DNA from: Xanthostigma xanthostigma
Taxonomy: Eukaryota > Arthropoda > Insecta > Raphidioptera > Raphidiidae
Assembly: GCA_963575645.1 (NCBI GenBank)
Contig: OY754465.1
Coordinates: forward strand, 60,473,901-60,537,900
DNA: 64,000 nucleotides
Direction: 5' to 3'
Shown here piece after piece: positions 22,263 to 33,831 of this stretch; position 1 is the first letter of the stretch, and every line of letters starts with the position of its first letter. The notes beneath the pieces are model-generated. The model saw nothing but the letters and a program-made list of their open reading frames with translations, was not told where the DNA came from and did not search any database. The position numbers and the translations under genes were made by a program.

Positions 22263-23190
22263 TTAATGTTAATAAGAATATTGTACATTTACCAATTCTC
22301 AGATTAGGGCTCTAGCTGTTCTCGTAGCTTATATAGAATGCAAACTTTTAATTAAAATATAAACAAGCCCTCTAGTTTTCCCTGCGGTAATTAAAACAAA
22401 ATTTCAAGTTTTTTGAAAAATAATAGTTGTTTCCAATTGCATAAATGTTTCGAGTAATTTGAAAATGTTGCACATGCCTGATATGACCACTTTCTCGTTC
22501 TAACACAACATAATAGTTTTGACCATCGTCAAAAACAAATGTCAGTTAAAAACTAATTAAATAACTTTTTCTGGAAATAACAGAAAACTTAAAGACTTGC
22601 CAAAGCCGCAGAATTCTCATTTACTATGTCTGTCAGTGGCGGGCGACAAACAAAACGGGTAATGTTTAAGGGATGTCATAATAATAAATTAGACTTCGAA
22701 TACTAAGGTCTTCTAACTTCTCATATCCTGCAGTATTCGGTTGACATAATTACAATAGAAGTTCAAGTCAAAAGGATTATTCACCGTTCAATATTGCTGA
22801 GAGGTTAGGAATATCACCGTTTATAAGATTTTAAATTCAGTATGCTATTTTCAACTTCTAATGTCACTATTTTATTGAAATTTTAATGGTTTAATGATTT
22901 TTCATTGTTTCAAATGAAAAGAAGACCCAAAATCTAAGCCATTTATTCCTTCAAACTTCAGATAGCTTTAAATTTTGATTATATATTTCTTGCCAGAAAT
23001 CCAAGTATTTTAGATCGTGTCTAATAGATATTAACAAAGTCGAATTATCAGCCATTTTGACTTGTCTTTTAAAGAATAAATGCAAATGTCATCCAATATT
23101 AGATTTATTCCCTCAGGTGTTAGTAGAATATATAAATACTTAAGTTATTCTTTCATATTCTATAGATTCTATTTATTGAAATTTTTGAAA
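22263..23190. other. Unassigned AT-rich spacer
   Basis: Nothing recognised. Confidence 0.5.
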
Positions 23191-23194
23191 ATAC

Positions 23195-23466
23195 GTGAAT
23201 AAAGTTAGTTGAAAATAGATGGTGTTGAAAATACGATTCTAAATCGACTCATGCATTTTCAACATCTCCTTCATAGTCACTTCGTGGCAATCATATAGAC
23301 CAAATAGAAAAGTACCTTTATTATTTTGAGGTTAATGTTGTATTTTTCCATTGGCTGAGTAGATAGGAGGAGATAATGTGCGTAGGAAGCAGAGACTAAA
23401 ACTTAAAACCACTTGACTAAAATCAGTTGAAACTTGAAAATAAATGGTGTTTTGAAAATCCGGCTG
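23195..23466. mobile_element. MITE of the TTTTCAAC family, copy 2
   Basis: GACTCATGCATTTTCAAC near 23255 and GTTGAAAATAGATGGTG-type ends on both sides. The interior has TTATTATTTTGAGGTTAATG and AGGAGGAGATAATGTG blocks as in 17217-17467. Confidence 0.55.
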
Positions 23467-23898
23467 TATTACACAAGTTAAACATCATTCCACAGGCCTG
23501 TATAAAGGACCAAAGGTGTTATTGCTTACATGACACAGGTACCAAAGAGAGGAAGGCATTGTCTTTTTGGTACCAGTACAAGCTATTAAAGCCATGTTCG
23601 AAAAGAACATTGTGGCGACCTCCTGGAGCGCGTCAAACACTTGCATTAGTGACATTATGTGACGTTTGACAGTTGACACATGCTTAAGTATAAATATGAT
23701 CGTGATTGACATTTATACAGTCTAAAGATGATTACTGGCTGATTGTTTCCCGCTGCGTTAATATTTAAACCCATTCATATTTTTTTTTTCTTCTCTCGGT
23801 GTGGCCCACGCCTCAAATCTCGACTGAATGTCACTAAGTCATCGATGTGACACTCAGGGCTAGACAATTACCGTCTCGATATATTAACATTTCTCAAT
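23467..23898. other. Unassigned spacer
   Basis: Overlapping open frames on both strands at 23427-23712, with no motifs. No gene called. Confidence 0.4.
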
Positions 23899-23912
23899 AA
23901 TAAATTAATTGT

Positions 23913-24192
23913 GAGTATTTGGAAAGAATTCCGTGGCATAATAAGGATCGAAAATGAAGCATTTAATACTAACGTTTCGATACGTTTTGTATCATCTTCA
24001 GAGTGTTCAAATGCTGTCACACACTCTGAAGATGATACAAAACGTATCGAAACGTTAGTATTAAATGCAAGTTTAAAAAAGTCTCAGTATTGCTTCATTT
24101 TCGATCATTATGCCACGGAATTCTTTCCAAATACTCATCATTAACTTCAATGGATCACAGTTACTCTATTTATTGAATAGAGTCAATCTTCA
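23913..24192. mobile_element. Foldback element copy B, flanked by a 14-bp direct repeat
   Basis: Same family as 9027-9330. The right arm is complete (ending CTCTATTTATTGAATAGAGT...CTTC) and the left arm is truncated. The hairpin motif CTGAAGATG, GATAC/GTATC stem, CGAAACG is at about 24025-24056, with its mirror at about 23970-24002. AATAAATTAATTGT flanks both sides (23899-23912, 24193-24206). A 14-bp duplication is unlike hAT or mariner and fits target-primed insertion. Confidence 0.75.
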
Positions 24193-24225
24193 AATAAATT
24201 AATTGTCACGTTATAGAACCAGAAA

Positions 24226-24582
24226 CCGAGCGGTGTAGCGTAGTGGTGAGAGCACTAGACTTGCATTAGGAAGAAACTGGGTTCGAATCTCGGCAGGGGC
24301 AGATGTGACTGGGACTTTTTCCTGCTGCCTCTCGACGAGAAACGGTAATTCCTGTACTGGCCATTTTGTTGAGGTTTTCCATGGTTTCCTTCAATAATTC
24401 CAGATAAATACCGAGATGGTTCCTTATTCAAGGCCATGGCCGATTACCTGTCAAACTCCTGTGCTCAAAATTTGCCTACCTTATCCTAAAATCCCTTCAT
24501 TCGCTCATTGCTATCAATTAGTTGAAGTTGAAAAAATCTAGAAAATTACGGGAAGTGTGATAGATGGAAAATAGTAAGAGTA
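24226..24582 (+). mobile_element. tRNA-derived SINE
   Basis: Internal RNA polymerase III promoter: A box TAGCGTAGTGG (24236-24246) and B box GGTTCGAATCT (24280-24290), about 35 bases apart as in tRNA genes. The body carries TTTTCCATGGTTTCCTTC and GATAAATACCGAGATGGTTC, then AAGGCCATGGCCGATTACC, the conserved central-domain style of several insect SINE families. The 3' part is duplicated at 40332-40490. It encodes no protein and would rely on LINE machinery. Confidence 0.8.
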
Positions 24583-24586
24583 AATT

Positions 24587-24822
24587 TCGTGCTTTTTAGC
24601 TTTAGCAAGGTTGGCCAATTAGTAAGCTATCAGATCATGGAAATATTCAGGTCAAAAAGTGAGAATATTTTCAACTCACAAAATTCGGATTTTTGTAACA
24701 AGAAAACCGATGTAGATTTTCTCGAAAATGACGCATTTCCGACCCCCAAGTGACAGAGGTTAAATTATTCCAAATTAGTCGTAGTTTCTTCTTCCGAAAG
24801 GAATACGAGCAATTACCGGTCA
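24587..24822 (-). repeat. ATTGCTCGTATTCCTC repeat family, reverse copy
   Basis: TTTTTAGCTTTAGCAAGGTT through GCAATTACCGGTC. It abuts the 3' end of the SINE. Confidence 0.65.
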
Positions 24823-25520
24823 GCCTGTATATAGATGACACTGGTACGTAAAATAATGCATTACAATCTTGATATATAAGCTATTTTTAGGGGCTGAGAA
24901 AATCTCATTTTAGTTATTTGCATAAAATAATTTATTGATTTTTGACATTCGAATGCTTTCCCGGAATTTCACTCTATACCATCAATTGTTCGTATAACTA
25001 TGACAGTAATAAGTAAGAAATCGACTTTTTTGTGCAGTTTCATGGTTTGTAAAGCTAACAGAGTAAAAAAATGGAGTCTTGATTTTATGATTACATCAAC
25101 TTGACATGTCTGACCGCAATTGGAATTCTCATTAACAGGTCAATTATCTTAGATTCTAGGAGAATAAAACAGCAATAAAACCGTATTTTTAAACATTATT
25201 TTTATCTAGCGTTTGTTTTATTGTTTCTTTTCATGTTCGAATAACAGAACTTGAAAGGCAATGTGTTCCTATTATTGTTTTGAACAAATTATTCAAATAT
25301 GAAGTGCCTATAATTTGGTTTATGTGTAATCTAAGATTAAAAATCAAACTCGGCATACTATGTACAGAGTGATCATAAAGTGACAAATTATCTTTCAACT
25401 TTTTAAAATCACGCATAAGTATGCAATTTTAAGAAATATTTTATTAACAAGCTAATTATCATTCGATTTTTATGCAGAACGTCAGTATGGGTAATAACAA
25501 AAAATATTGAACCATAATAG
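24823..25520. other. Unassigned AT-rich spacer
   Basis: Nothing recognised. Confidence 0.5.
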
Positions 25521-25562
25521 GACGCCTGGCAAATTTGAAACATACATTTAGGCGAAGTTCTA

Positions 25563-25665
25563 GTAACTAAATTTCACCCTGTAACTAAATTTCACCCTGT
25601 AACTAAACTTCATCCTGTAACTAAATTTCACCCTGTGACTAAATTTGGTCCTGTAACTAATACAA
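25563..25665 (+). repeat. 18-bp tandem array, about 5.5 units
   Basis: The unit GTAACTAAATTTCACCCT is repeated at 25563, 25581, 25599, 25617 and 25635, and partly at 25653, with divergence in the third and fifth units. A single related unit exists at about 10068, so the array grew from that repeat. Confidence 0.85.
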
Positions 25666-25894
25666 AGTGTGTATACAAACATACAGCGTGTCTGTGTTTG
25701 TGGGACAGCTCACACGGAGAAGCAACGAGTGTACCTACAGTATACATAAGGAAGTCGAGAGCGGAGGCGTAGAGAGGGCTTGATCCCGTTTCCGTCACGG
25801 CATGGTCTTGCGTTGCCAAACGTACCAATAAATGTTTGACATCAAAAGTAAATTAGAACGCCCCTTTAAATAAGAGTAAAACAATTTTGTTTTT

Positions 25895-25965
25895 TCCCTT
25901 ACAAATCTCTACGAGCAGAGATGGGATTCGAATCCACCACTACGCCAAATGTTCTTACATTGTAT
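25895..25965 (-). repeat. Truncated tRNA-like SINE head
   Basis: On the minus strand GGCGTAGTGG is followed within a few bases by GGATTCGAATCCC, a B-box-like palindrome. The tRNA-like arms between are missing, so this is not a functional tRNA. Confidence 0.3.
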
Positions 25966-26213
25966 TTTAATGATCAGCCTATAGGTTGTAATGGTCTTAT
26001 CATTATTCATTACACGACGTAAGTGTGCGTTCGACTTTAGTTAAACGACCACAAACCATGTAAAGTAATCATAAATATAACATAAATAACATGCCCACTG
26101 CTTTATATTATGTATGAAGTTGATGACGTTAAAAACAGCATTCAGACAGAAACAAAGATGTGATTTTACACTCTGAATGAGTGTCTGAGTGCGAAGATAT
26201 CGCAAGTGTAAAA

Positions 26214-26456
26214 TTGCATTATCTTTTACAAGCTATCTCAAAAACTGCAGGAGTACCAACTTAAAACAATATTGACATCATACAAGACAATATGGCGTCC
26301 ATTAACCGCCATGTTGTCTCGGATGATATAAAAATTGTTACAATGTTTTGTTGCATTATCTTGTATAAATTATGTCAAAAAAGAATACTAAGTTAAAAAC
26401 ATTTTTATATCACCCGGGACAATATGGTCACTAATAGACGCCATATTGGAACTTTG
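26214..26456. repeat. Diverged tandem duplication, about 138-bp period
   Basis: TTGCATTATCTTTTACAAGC...GACAATATGGCGTCCATTAA and, one period later, TTGCATTATCTTGTATAAAT...GACAATATGGTCACTAATAG. Old and divergent. The two copies keep the same order of motifs. Confidence 0.55.
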
Positions 26457-26513
26457 ACCTCTCCAAATTTCCGGGAAAATATTTTTAAACTTCCGTCTAT
26501 TGGATTAAACAAA

Positions 26514-26722
26514 ACTAGCGGCCCAGTTCGGCATCGCCTGAGTTTGTAGATTGCCACCGTTTTTCCGTCGACTTACGTTGCAAAATTGGTATCCACGAAA
26601 AGTGCTTTTATTTTTAGCCTAAGTTCATCCTGAAGGTCCATTCTAAATATTGCAATTGGATGAATAGTTTTCGAGATTACCTTCTACATCCAAACTTTAC
26701 CTCTTTATAATATTGGTATACT
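26514..26722 (-). mobile_element. Minimal Helitron-like element, about 210 bp
   Basis: The left end ACTAGCGGCCCAGTTCGGCA is the minus-strand 3' terminus (hairpin then CTAG). The right end TCTTTATAATATTGGTATA is the minus-strand 5' end of the TATACTAATATTATAAAG type. The full body (CGACTTACGTTGCAAAATTG, TCCATTCTAAATATTG) matches 52649-52868 and parts of 10180 and 16544. It is the best complete reference copy in the window. Confidence 0.6.
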
Positions 26723-26729
26723 TAGATTG

Positions 26730-27140
26730 CTTTCAAAAAGTCTTTGGTCGATACTGATGCTATAGATATTCTTTAATCACACCATCTATATTTATATAAC
26801 GTGTCTGTATGCAATGAATGGTTGCGACTTCCACATAACATTATTCTCACCCCCAGCGACAACAACACATTCCTTACGCGCCATTTGCTCCAAATGGGAC
26901 AAGAAGAAGACGTGTGCATTTTGTGGGTAAATAATAACATCGCGCTGCAGGTTAATCTTACACCGATCATTTGAAGTTTAGACACGATATATTTACCATG
27001 TTTTTCTCGTAACTGAAATTTTGAAATTTTTTAAAATAAACCAAATTGCAAGCAATTTCATGTTAAAAAAATAATGCCTAGATATTATGAGTTTCGTTAT
27101 AGAGAAATTTTGACGTTAATTATTTCAACAAATAAACTTA
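26730..27140. other. Unassigned spacer
   Basis: Nothing recognised. Confidence 0.45.
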
Positions 27141-27365
27141 TCATTTAGTCGAGTCTAAATGTCTGCCGTGCGGTTACAAAAATGTCTGTTATAGTGCGAG
27201 TAAGACGCTACGGGTAGGTTGGGAATGTGAGAAAGAGCGTATACAGGCTGCGATGCGATATACGCTCTCCCTCACACCTTAACCTATCCATAGCGTCTTA
27301 CTGGCACTCATGAATAATAGATAGTTTTGTAACCGCCTGGCAAACATTTAGATCCGACTAAATGA
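27141..27365. mobile_element. Fully palindromic MITE, 225 bp
   Basis: CATTTAGTCG...CGGTTACAAAA at the left is mirrored by TTTTGTAACCGC...CGACTAAATG at the right. Inner arms continue (GTAAGACGCTA, GAGCGTATA) to a centre near 27253. Target duplication unclear. Confidence 0.7.
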
Positions 27366-28895
27366 TCAGACTTATTTATTTTATTAAACATTGAATTTGA
27401 AGGTATTAAAATTTCAAAATACCTCATATTTTTGTAAATAAAATTTAGCAAAGTTGAAAATTCATAACTTAGGCCTCACTACCCTTCAGCTATGTCTTTG
27501 ATTTTGTGTTCAGACACGATAAAAGAAGTGTTACACAAATTTTCACGCTACCTCAAATAGCTACCAAAATTGTTTGATAGCTCTTGTACTATTAGTACAG
27601 ACGCTTAAATATCTTAAGACGGCCCTGTCATCATCCTTCTTTGTATTTAAAAATATTGAAAATAAATACTGATAGTCTAAGAGCCCCTTTACATTCATTC
27701 AATAAAAGTATCTGTTGAATAACCTTATACAAAATTTATATGCTTATTACGTAATTATACAAGTGAACTCTTGTTAGACGATTTTTGTTAGTTTATTACT
27801 TACTATGCACTATGCAGTGTTTCGGTTATAAGAGAATTCGTATTAATTGTGGTGTGTCTATTAGATGTCGAACGTCTATATTATATATTCTCTCTTATTA
27901 TTTGTGTAGTGAATTTCGGTAGCTCGAAGTGACTAGGATCTTAACGCGTGTGATTTGTTTTGCAGTAACGAAGCACTTGAACAACTCCAAATTAATGCGG
28001 TGTTCCAGGATTTTGCGTAGAAGAAACGTAGCGGTGAATATTTTTTTTAAATATTAATAGCGTGATTTAACTGTCGATAGATTGCAATTGTTATTTTTAT
28101 TCGAAATAAATGCCACTGCTTCTTCTATAAGAGAGCCTCCATCGAAACACGAGAGAATTTTAAACTTATTTTCACAATGAAGAGCTTTCGAATTTGAATT
28201 CACATAGAACTTTTTTTTATTCTGTTTCATAAAACACGTTAATATCTACGTTTCATGTAGAGTCATCTCTACTAACGTCGATATCAGTATTGTGCACTTT
28301 GTGATTAAAATATGAAATTTGGCACAGGTGTTCCTCTTTATGTTGATAAAAGATTTAGGTATAGTAAGGCACATAAGTGGTAAAACTCCCCCCCCCCCCC
28401 AAGATGTGTTTCTGCAAAAAATCTCAAGAAATATTAGATACCTATACAAAAAAAAGTTTTAAATAAAAATTGTTCCATTGTTAGATCTTTAAAAATTTGG
28501 TTCTTACACATTTTCGGGTATGTAGAAAGGCATGGTCTTTCTTCTGAACACACCTTTTTTTTCTCTAATTCGCTTACACTATATATTATAATAAATCATA
28601 TCGTATGCTTCCAAATCAGATAGAACGAATGAAAACAAATTATTGTCAGTTTTTCACGTACTATAAAAAACATATAATAAAAGTAATAGCAATTTACATT
28701 CAAATATTGGAAAACAATCAATCGCCATTTCATTGTTTCAATAAGTGTGTTTAACGTTTACTTTAGTGGTCAGTGCTTATGCAGTCAGGAGCGAACTGGC
28801 TACTGGCTCGGCACTTTAAATGGAGTATTTGTCGAGACTAGAAAATAGTTCGATAATTTTTTTTTTAATTTATAGTATTTAATGTAATTAACAGA
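27366..28895. other. Unassigned AT-rich spacer
   Basis: No gene recognised. A C-run of about 14 bases lies at 28387-28400. Confidence 0.5.
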
Positions 28896-29063
28896 CGGTC
28901 GAACTTGGTTCGAAGCGGACAGCGGATCTGGTCCGCTCCGTACCAAATCTGTTCGTTTGTACAGTAGTCTGCGTGTCCGCCCGGTTCGATGGGAACAGAT
29001 TCGGTCGTCTGTTGCAAGATCCGCCGTACCATGTCCGTTGTCGGACCGGACCAAGTTCGACCG
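28896..29063. mobile_element. GC-rich MITE with CGGTCGAACTTGGT ends
   Basis: CGGTCGAACTTGGT and ACCAAGTTCGACCG bound a 168-bp GC-rich, imperfectly symmetrical block (CGGACAGCGGATCTGG against CCGCCGTACCATGTCCG). Its composition contrasts sharply with the AT-rich flanks. Open frames inside follow from GC richness. Confidence 0.6.
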
Positions 29064-29194
29064 TGTGTTAGCACTATTAGGAAACAATTTCATAGCTCTC
29101 ACTACTGTTAACTAAGATAAAAATTAGCTCTCGCATGATGAACCAGTTACAGATTGCTATAAATATTAGAATGATTAACTGATAGTTGTGTGAC

Positions 29195-29290
29195 TGTGGT
29201 GTAATGTTACTCAGTCCGTCGCGAGAGTACAAAGATTCGGGGTTCGTATCCCGACAGTGACATTGTTTGAAAAATAAAAAAAAAAATCTA
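29195..29290 (+). repeat. Possible tRNA-like SINE head
   Basis: GGGGTTCGTATCCCGAC resembles a T-arm with B box, and an A-rich tail follows (AAAATAAAAAAAAAA). The A box is poor. Weak candidate. Confidence 0.25.
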
Positions 29291-30530
29291 ATGTAGATAG
29301 CCATGTAACAATGAGTGTTTCTAAACAATTGTAGCAAACAGTAATAAATTATTTTCTCCATTTTATATATTGTTTTTCTTTTTCATTTAATAGGTATGTA
29401 AATAGGCTATATTACACCGTTTTTTGAAAAGTGTTTTAAATGAATTCTAAAGTGATAAAGAAGCACTACAATTTTTATAATATTTTATAACCGAATAGAA
29501 AACGTCTTTTAATTTATCATTATGAATTTTCGCGGGAAAACCACTCGTGACGTCACTATGATTGTAAATAATAACGATAGTGCACGGTAACCGCATATAG
29601 TAACATTGACAATTAAAAATATTTAAGATTGCTGTGATTATTACATTACCTGTGTAAGTAGGTATACAAGTCAGTAAAACTTTATTTATTTATTAAACGT
29701 ATTTATCCTTGATAGATTAGTACGTTCTGCTTTCACAAAATCGTCTTCCATGATACGAAATCAATAAAATACAGGATAGAAGTCTATAAACGTGATAATA
29801 AATCGAAATAACTTCAAAATAACACACAGTACAACATAAACGTCGATAGTTTACAGACGAAGTGACGTCACGCCGGAATCCAACATGGCGACCCCGTATT
29901 AGACTATTGAAAAACAGATTAAATATACAATTCTTAAAATTGAATTATAAAATATATCGTGCATTATTATGAATAGAAATCAACAATTCACTTTTGCTTT
30001 TTACAAAATTTATCAAGAATATGTATTACTACATTTTTCTTACATGATGCAAAATACCCTATTAAAGTTGCTAAATCATATTTAAGTAGGTACTTAATCT
30101 TATCTTATCTTATTAAAAACGTCGATGTTTGGTTTTTGAGAACTACCATAATGATCTTTACTTAGCACATATTTTGTCCATAATTAAAACTTAAATATAG
30201 TATTATTTGGTACACAAAATTCGCCATGCAACCCTGCACCGTAGCTAGAAATGTCGATAGGATGAAACGGGTAGATAATATGCGATATTTATGTATACAG
30301 CTACAATATAATATGCAGCCATTATAGAAATGGGTGAACCATATTTTCTACATAATACAGTCTCATTTGTTTATCGTTCAAATTGTTATTAATTACGTCG
30401 TTATATGTGCTATAGACAAACGTTTGTTTTAAACATAGAATAAACAACTATATTATATAAATGGTTCAATCAACTCACTTAACTAAAAATCTGATTGAAT
30501 TTATAAAATATACAATAACTACCCGGGCTC
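29291..30530. other. Unassigned AT-rich spacer
   Basis: No gene or clear repeat seen. Confidence 0.5.
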
Positions 30531-30536
30531 GTAATT

Positions 30537-31557
30537 CATCTCGGGAGAGATGAATTTAGAATTATTTAACCTTATCGCTTGGGGTCGGAAAGGCGTCATT
30601 TTTTATGAAATTAACAATAAATTAAAAAAAAAATAAAAAATTTTCATATAAAATTTTTTATTTTTTTGACGTGATAACGTCTTATAAATTGATGAATCAC
30701 CAATCTTATAAATTGCTAAAACACCGGCTGCATGCACGAAAAAGTGTAACGTTCCTAACGTTCGTAACGTTCCGCCTGACCCTGTGCGTGCTTTTTTCGA
30801 AAACGGCCCTAACGATTTGGATGAAATTTACTGTAAAGAGATTTTGGGGGGCAAAAAATCGTTTTAGCTAGGTCTCATCTCTCGAAAAAATCGTTTTCAT
30901 ACAAATTTTATCATTATAAAAATCAATTTTTTGACGTATGAAAATACTTAAATATTGTAAGTAGGTTTTGGAATTTTATATAAACAGTGAAACAATTGTT
31001 TTCAAAATATTATGACAGCTAATCTTTGAGACTTAAAATAAATACGAAAGAAAGAAAGTTAAAAAAAACAATTACCTATATTATAGGTGGTGAGTAATTT
31101 AAATAAATAAAATTAACCTAAATTTGAAGCGAAAGATGCAATATCATAGATTCGAATTATTATAATTATTATATAAATTTAGGTTATGTATTACGGAATA
31201 CGTTATCACGTAAAACTATCGTCCGTAAACCGACTTTACAGACAACCAATTTTTTTTTTTTTAATTTATTGTAAACTTTAACACAAAACATAAAATCTCA
31301 CAGTAAATTTAGTGGTTTTTAGCTTTAGGGAGGTTGACCAATTAGTAAGCTATCCAGATCATGGAAAAATTCAGGCCAAAAAGTGAGAAGATCTTTTTTT
31401 TTTAATTTTAACTCCCAATTTTTTTTTTGTAAAAATAAAACCGAAGTAGATTTTCTCGAAAATGACACATTTCTGACCCCCAAGTGATAGAGGTTAAATC
31501 ATTCCAAATTAGTCATAGTTTCTTCTCCCGAGAGGAATACGAGCAATTACCGGTCAC
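30537..31557. mobile_element. ATTGCTCG-family element split by a second repeat
   Basis: The left part (TCTCGGGAGAGATGAATTTA, GGGGTCGGAAAGGCGTCA) at 30537-30660 and the right part (AATTTATTGTAAACTTTAAC through GCAATTACCGGTC) at 31262-31557 together equal the uninterrupted copy 58496-58945. Between them sits the ACGTGATAACGT element. Confidence 0.6.
30669..31255. mobile_element. ACGTGATAACGT element with internal insertion
   Basis: ACGTGATAACGT (30669-30680) and ACGTTATCACGT (31200-31211), followed by the shared tail AAAACTATCGTCCGTAAACC. It matches 63528-63755, but here its middle is displaced by sequence homologous to 5462-5760 (about 30790-31140, inverted relative to that copy). Three-deep layering is therefore visible. 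Confidence 0.6.
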
Positions 31558-31699
31558 CTGTACGTTGTCAATTCGAAATTAATATTTTTTTTATGTTCAA
31601 TAATTTGATAGATTTCAATCAAGTCCACCCGTGACGAAATTAATTTAATAAAATTATTAATATATAGATTTAACATTACGCACTACCCGATTGGTACAC

Positions 31700-32140
31700 T
31701 GTTTTTCGAGTACTACACGCCTAAAAATGAAATTTGAAGTTCAAATCGGATTTTCGATGCGATTTTCGGACGCGATAGTACGGTTAATAGTGCAGCAGGT
31801 GTCAGCAGCGGCGATTATCGCGTGCTGTCACTGTACAACAATTGAGGGGGGTTGTTGAGACTTGCGCGACAGAGCGTGAGTTGGAGAGCGCGCCAGGCCG
31901 TGAACCCCCGGACGCCATGCCACGCACGTCAGATACGGTGGAAGACCGCACCCCGCAATGTCAACAAACATCGCCTCGCCACATTTACCAATTCATATAA
32001 CTGGGTGAGTGTTAATATCGTCAGGCCCGGACTATTATCGACTGATGAGTTTACCTGTCGAACATCATCGGCGGCGCAACCGGAACCCGCGTCAGGGTGG
32101 CAAACCCGAGAAACTGCAATCAGCAATGCGAGTATGATTG
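31700..32140 (+). other. GC-rich island, possible promoter or first exon
   Basis: About 400 bp of CpG-rich DNA in an AT-rich window. It includes GTGCTGTCACTGTACAACAA and a GGGTGAGTG (about 32003-32011) that could act as a splice donor. An ATG at 31917 opens only a 27-codon frame that stops before the donor. I cannot tie it to a gene; it could equally be the 5' end of an LTR or LINE element. A Helitron-like element starts right after it. Confidence 0.3.
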
Positions 32141-32145
32141 TTATA

Positions 32146-32852
32146 TCTTTATATATAAAAATTACGTGTCACATGTTTGTCCGCGATGAACTCCTAAACT
32201 ACTGAACCGATTTTAAATTTGATTTGCACACCGTGTGCAATTCGACGCAACTTGAAAGATAGGATAGCTTACATTTCAATTTATAGTCGCAATATTATTT
32301 TATTGCAAATTATTTGTCTATTCCTTGACAGTCATAATACAACCATATAAGATGGCGAACCTGTTGACTGGATTAAGTGAATATTCAATAGATGGCGCAA
32401 CGAACTTAACAACCATATAAGATGGCACTACCTGTTGACTGGATTGAGTGAATATTCAATAGATGGCGCAACCAACTTAACAACCATATAAGATGGCAAT
32501 ACCTGTTGACTAGATTGAGTGAATATTCAATAGATGGCGCAACGAACTTAACAACCATATATCTAGATCGAGGATGTAAAAAAACCGAATATCGTTTAAA
32601 ACTGCTCGGCATGACGGCGCAGCCGGAGTGCTCGAAATAGAGCAAGTGTTTTAAAGACCAGTTATCCACGAATACTTTACGCTATTTTTTTTTCGGGCAC
32701 GACGGCGCAGCCGGAGTGCTCGACATACACACATATACGCCCATGTATATTTTAAAATAGCTAGCAATTAATAAAATAGATAGATAGATGTTCCAATTAA
32801 ATTGTTTTATTATTTCACTTTATACGTAGCGAAGCACGTACAGGGCCGCTAG
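32146..32852 (+). mobile_element. Helitron-like element with internal minisatellite
   Basis: The 5' end is A|TCTTTATATATAAAAATT; the 3' end is the hairpin TACGT-AGCGAAGC-ACGTA, then CAGGGCCGCTAG|T. Insertion between A and T and the hairpin-CTAG end match Helitron rules. Inside, a 70-bp unit (ACAACCATATAAGATGGC...) is repeated three times (about 32339-32560), and a 26-base GC motif (GACGGCGCAGCCGGAGTGC) occurs twice (32612, 32699). It encodes nothing itself. Confidence 0.6.
32339..32565 (+). repeat. 70-bp tandem repeat, three copies
   Basis: Units start ACAACCATATAAGATGGC at about 32339, 32409 and 32480, and a partial fourth begins near 32550. The copies differ by a few bases (GGCGAACC, GGCACTACC, GGCAATACC). 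Confidence 0.85.
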
Positions 32853-33823
32853 TTTGAATATATTAACCAGCCAAAAATTGGGGGGCGTGAAATCAAAAAC
32901 TTTCCATGAGAGCCGATGAATTCTGCTACGGTATTGGACATCACGCACGTGAAGGAAATGGGACCCACTAAGGTTAAAGTTCACAATTTAACTGTTTTCC
33001 TTATTGGGCGTCCCCGAAGTGCAAAAAATGTGTGTTTGCAAAAAGTTTGTCAAAACGATTCCGGATTTGAACGACACTTCGTCTGCGGGGAAAATCGGTG
33101 CATGCGCAGAAGCTATAACTTTCGGATATTTGACACAATAAAAAATAAATGATTAAATTATGTGAATACTATATAATTTTTCGAATAAGAAATAAGAAAT
33201 TATCGGTTTGTAAAACGCGAAGTCGATTTATTATTTCAGTGTTAAAATTGCAATTTATTCACTTATCAAAAAACACTGGTTGCCATGATGTTTTGAAACG
33301 TGACATCAGTCTTGTAGTAAACACACGTCCTATATATAAACGCACGACACATAGAATAAATAGAATAATATATATTGCCACATGTAAAGAAAAACCAATA
33401 CGTGGGTAAACGCTAAATGCGCCTCGTATAAACATTTACACTTGTTTATATGCTACAAGAATGACGTGCTCGTGACGGCTCGTGCTTTTATCAAATATGA
33501 AACACGTACCTACTGTTTTTATTGATAATTGCTCTTCGCATAAAAAAATTGTAATTTATGCTCAACGTTTCTAGTCCGGGCCTGACAATGCACTAATATA
33601 CAAAAAATAAAATAATAAATAATAACACATAACGCACTAGCGCAGACTATTAGCGGTATTAGTGCGAGAAAAAGGCGAGACTTGATGGGAAATAAGTGTC
33701 AAACACTAAAATTAACAATTCACCAAACTTAGGAGTTACAGGCTACATATCAGTTAAGATTTAAACTCGGGTATCTCGTATCAGGACGAATCTAGGTTGG
33801 AAAGCTATTATATCGCATTATAT
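32853..33823. other. Unassigned spacer
   Basis: Two open plus-strand frames (32916-33152, 33149-33409) have no motif or clear codon bias and are not called as genes. Confidence 0.4.
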
Positions 33824-33831
33824 AGTAGAAC

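Noticed and set aside
25563-25665. Repeat array considered as CRISPR
   Set aside because: The units are directly tandem with no spacers, and the DNA is clearly eukaryotic.
28800-29102. 100-codon minus-strand open frame
   Set aside because: It coincides with the GC-rich MITE 28896-29063; codon use follows the inverted-repeat composition.
32037-32070. CTGATGAG followed by CTGTCGAAC, resembling a hammerhead ribozyme
   Set aside because: The GAAA core element is absent (GAAC) and the intervening bases do not form a convincing stem II.
31852-32205. 117-codon open frame in the GC-rich island
   Set aside because: It begins at TTG, not ATG, is arginine-rich simply because of GC content, and runs into a Helitron-like element.
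32916-33409. Two adjoining plus-strand frames as a possible gene
   Set aside because: No motif, no splice signals, different frames and no compositional shift.
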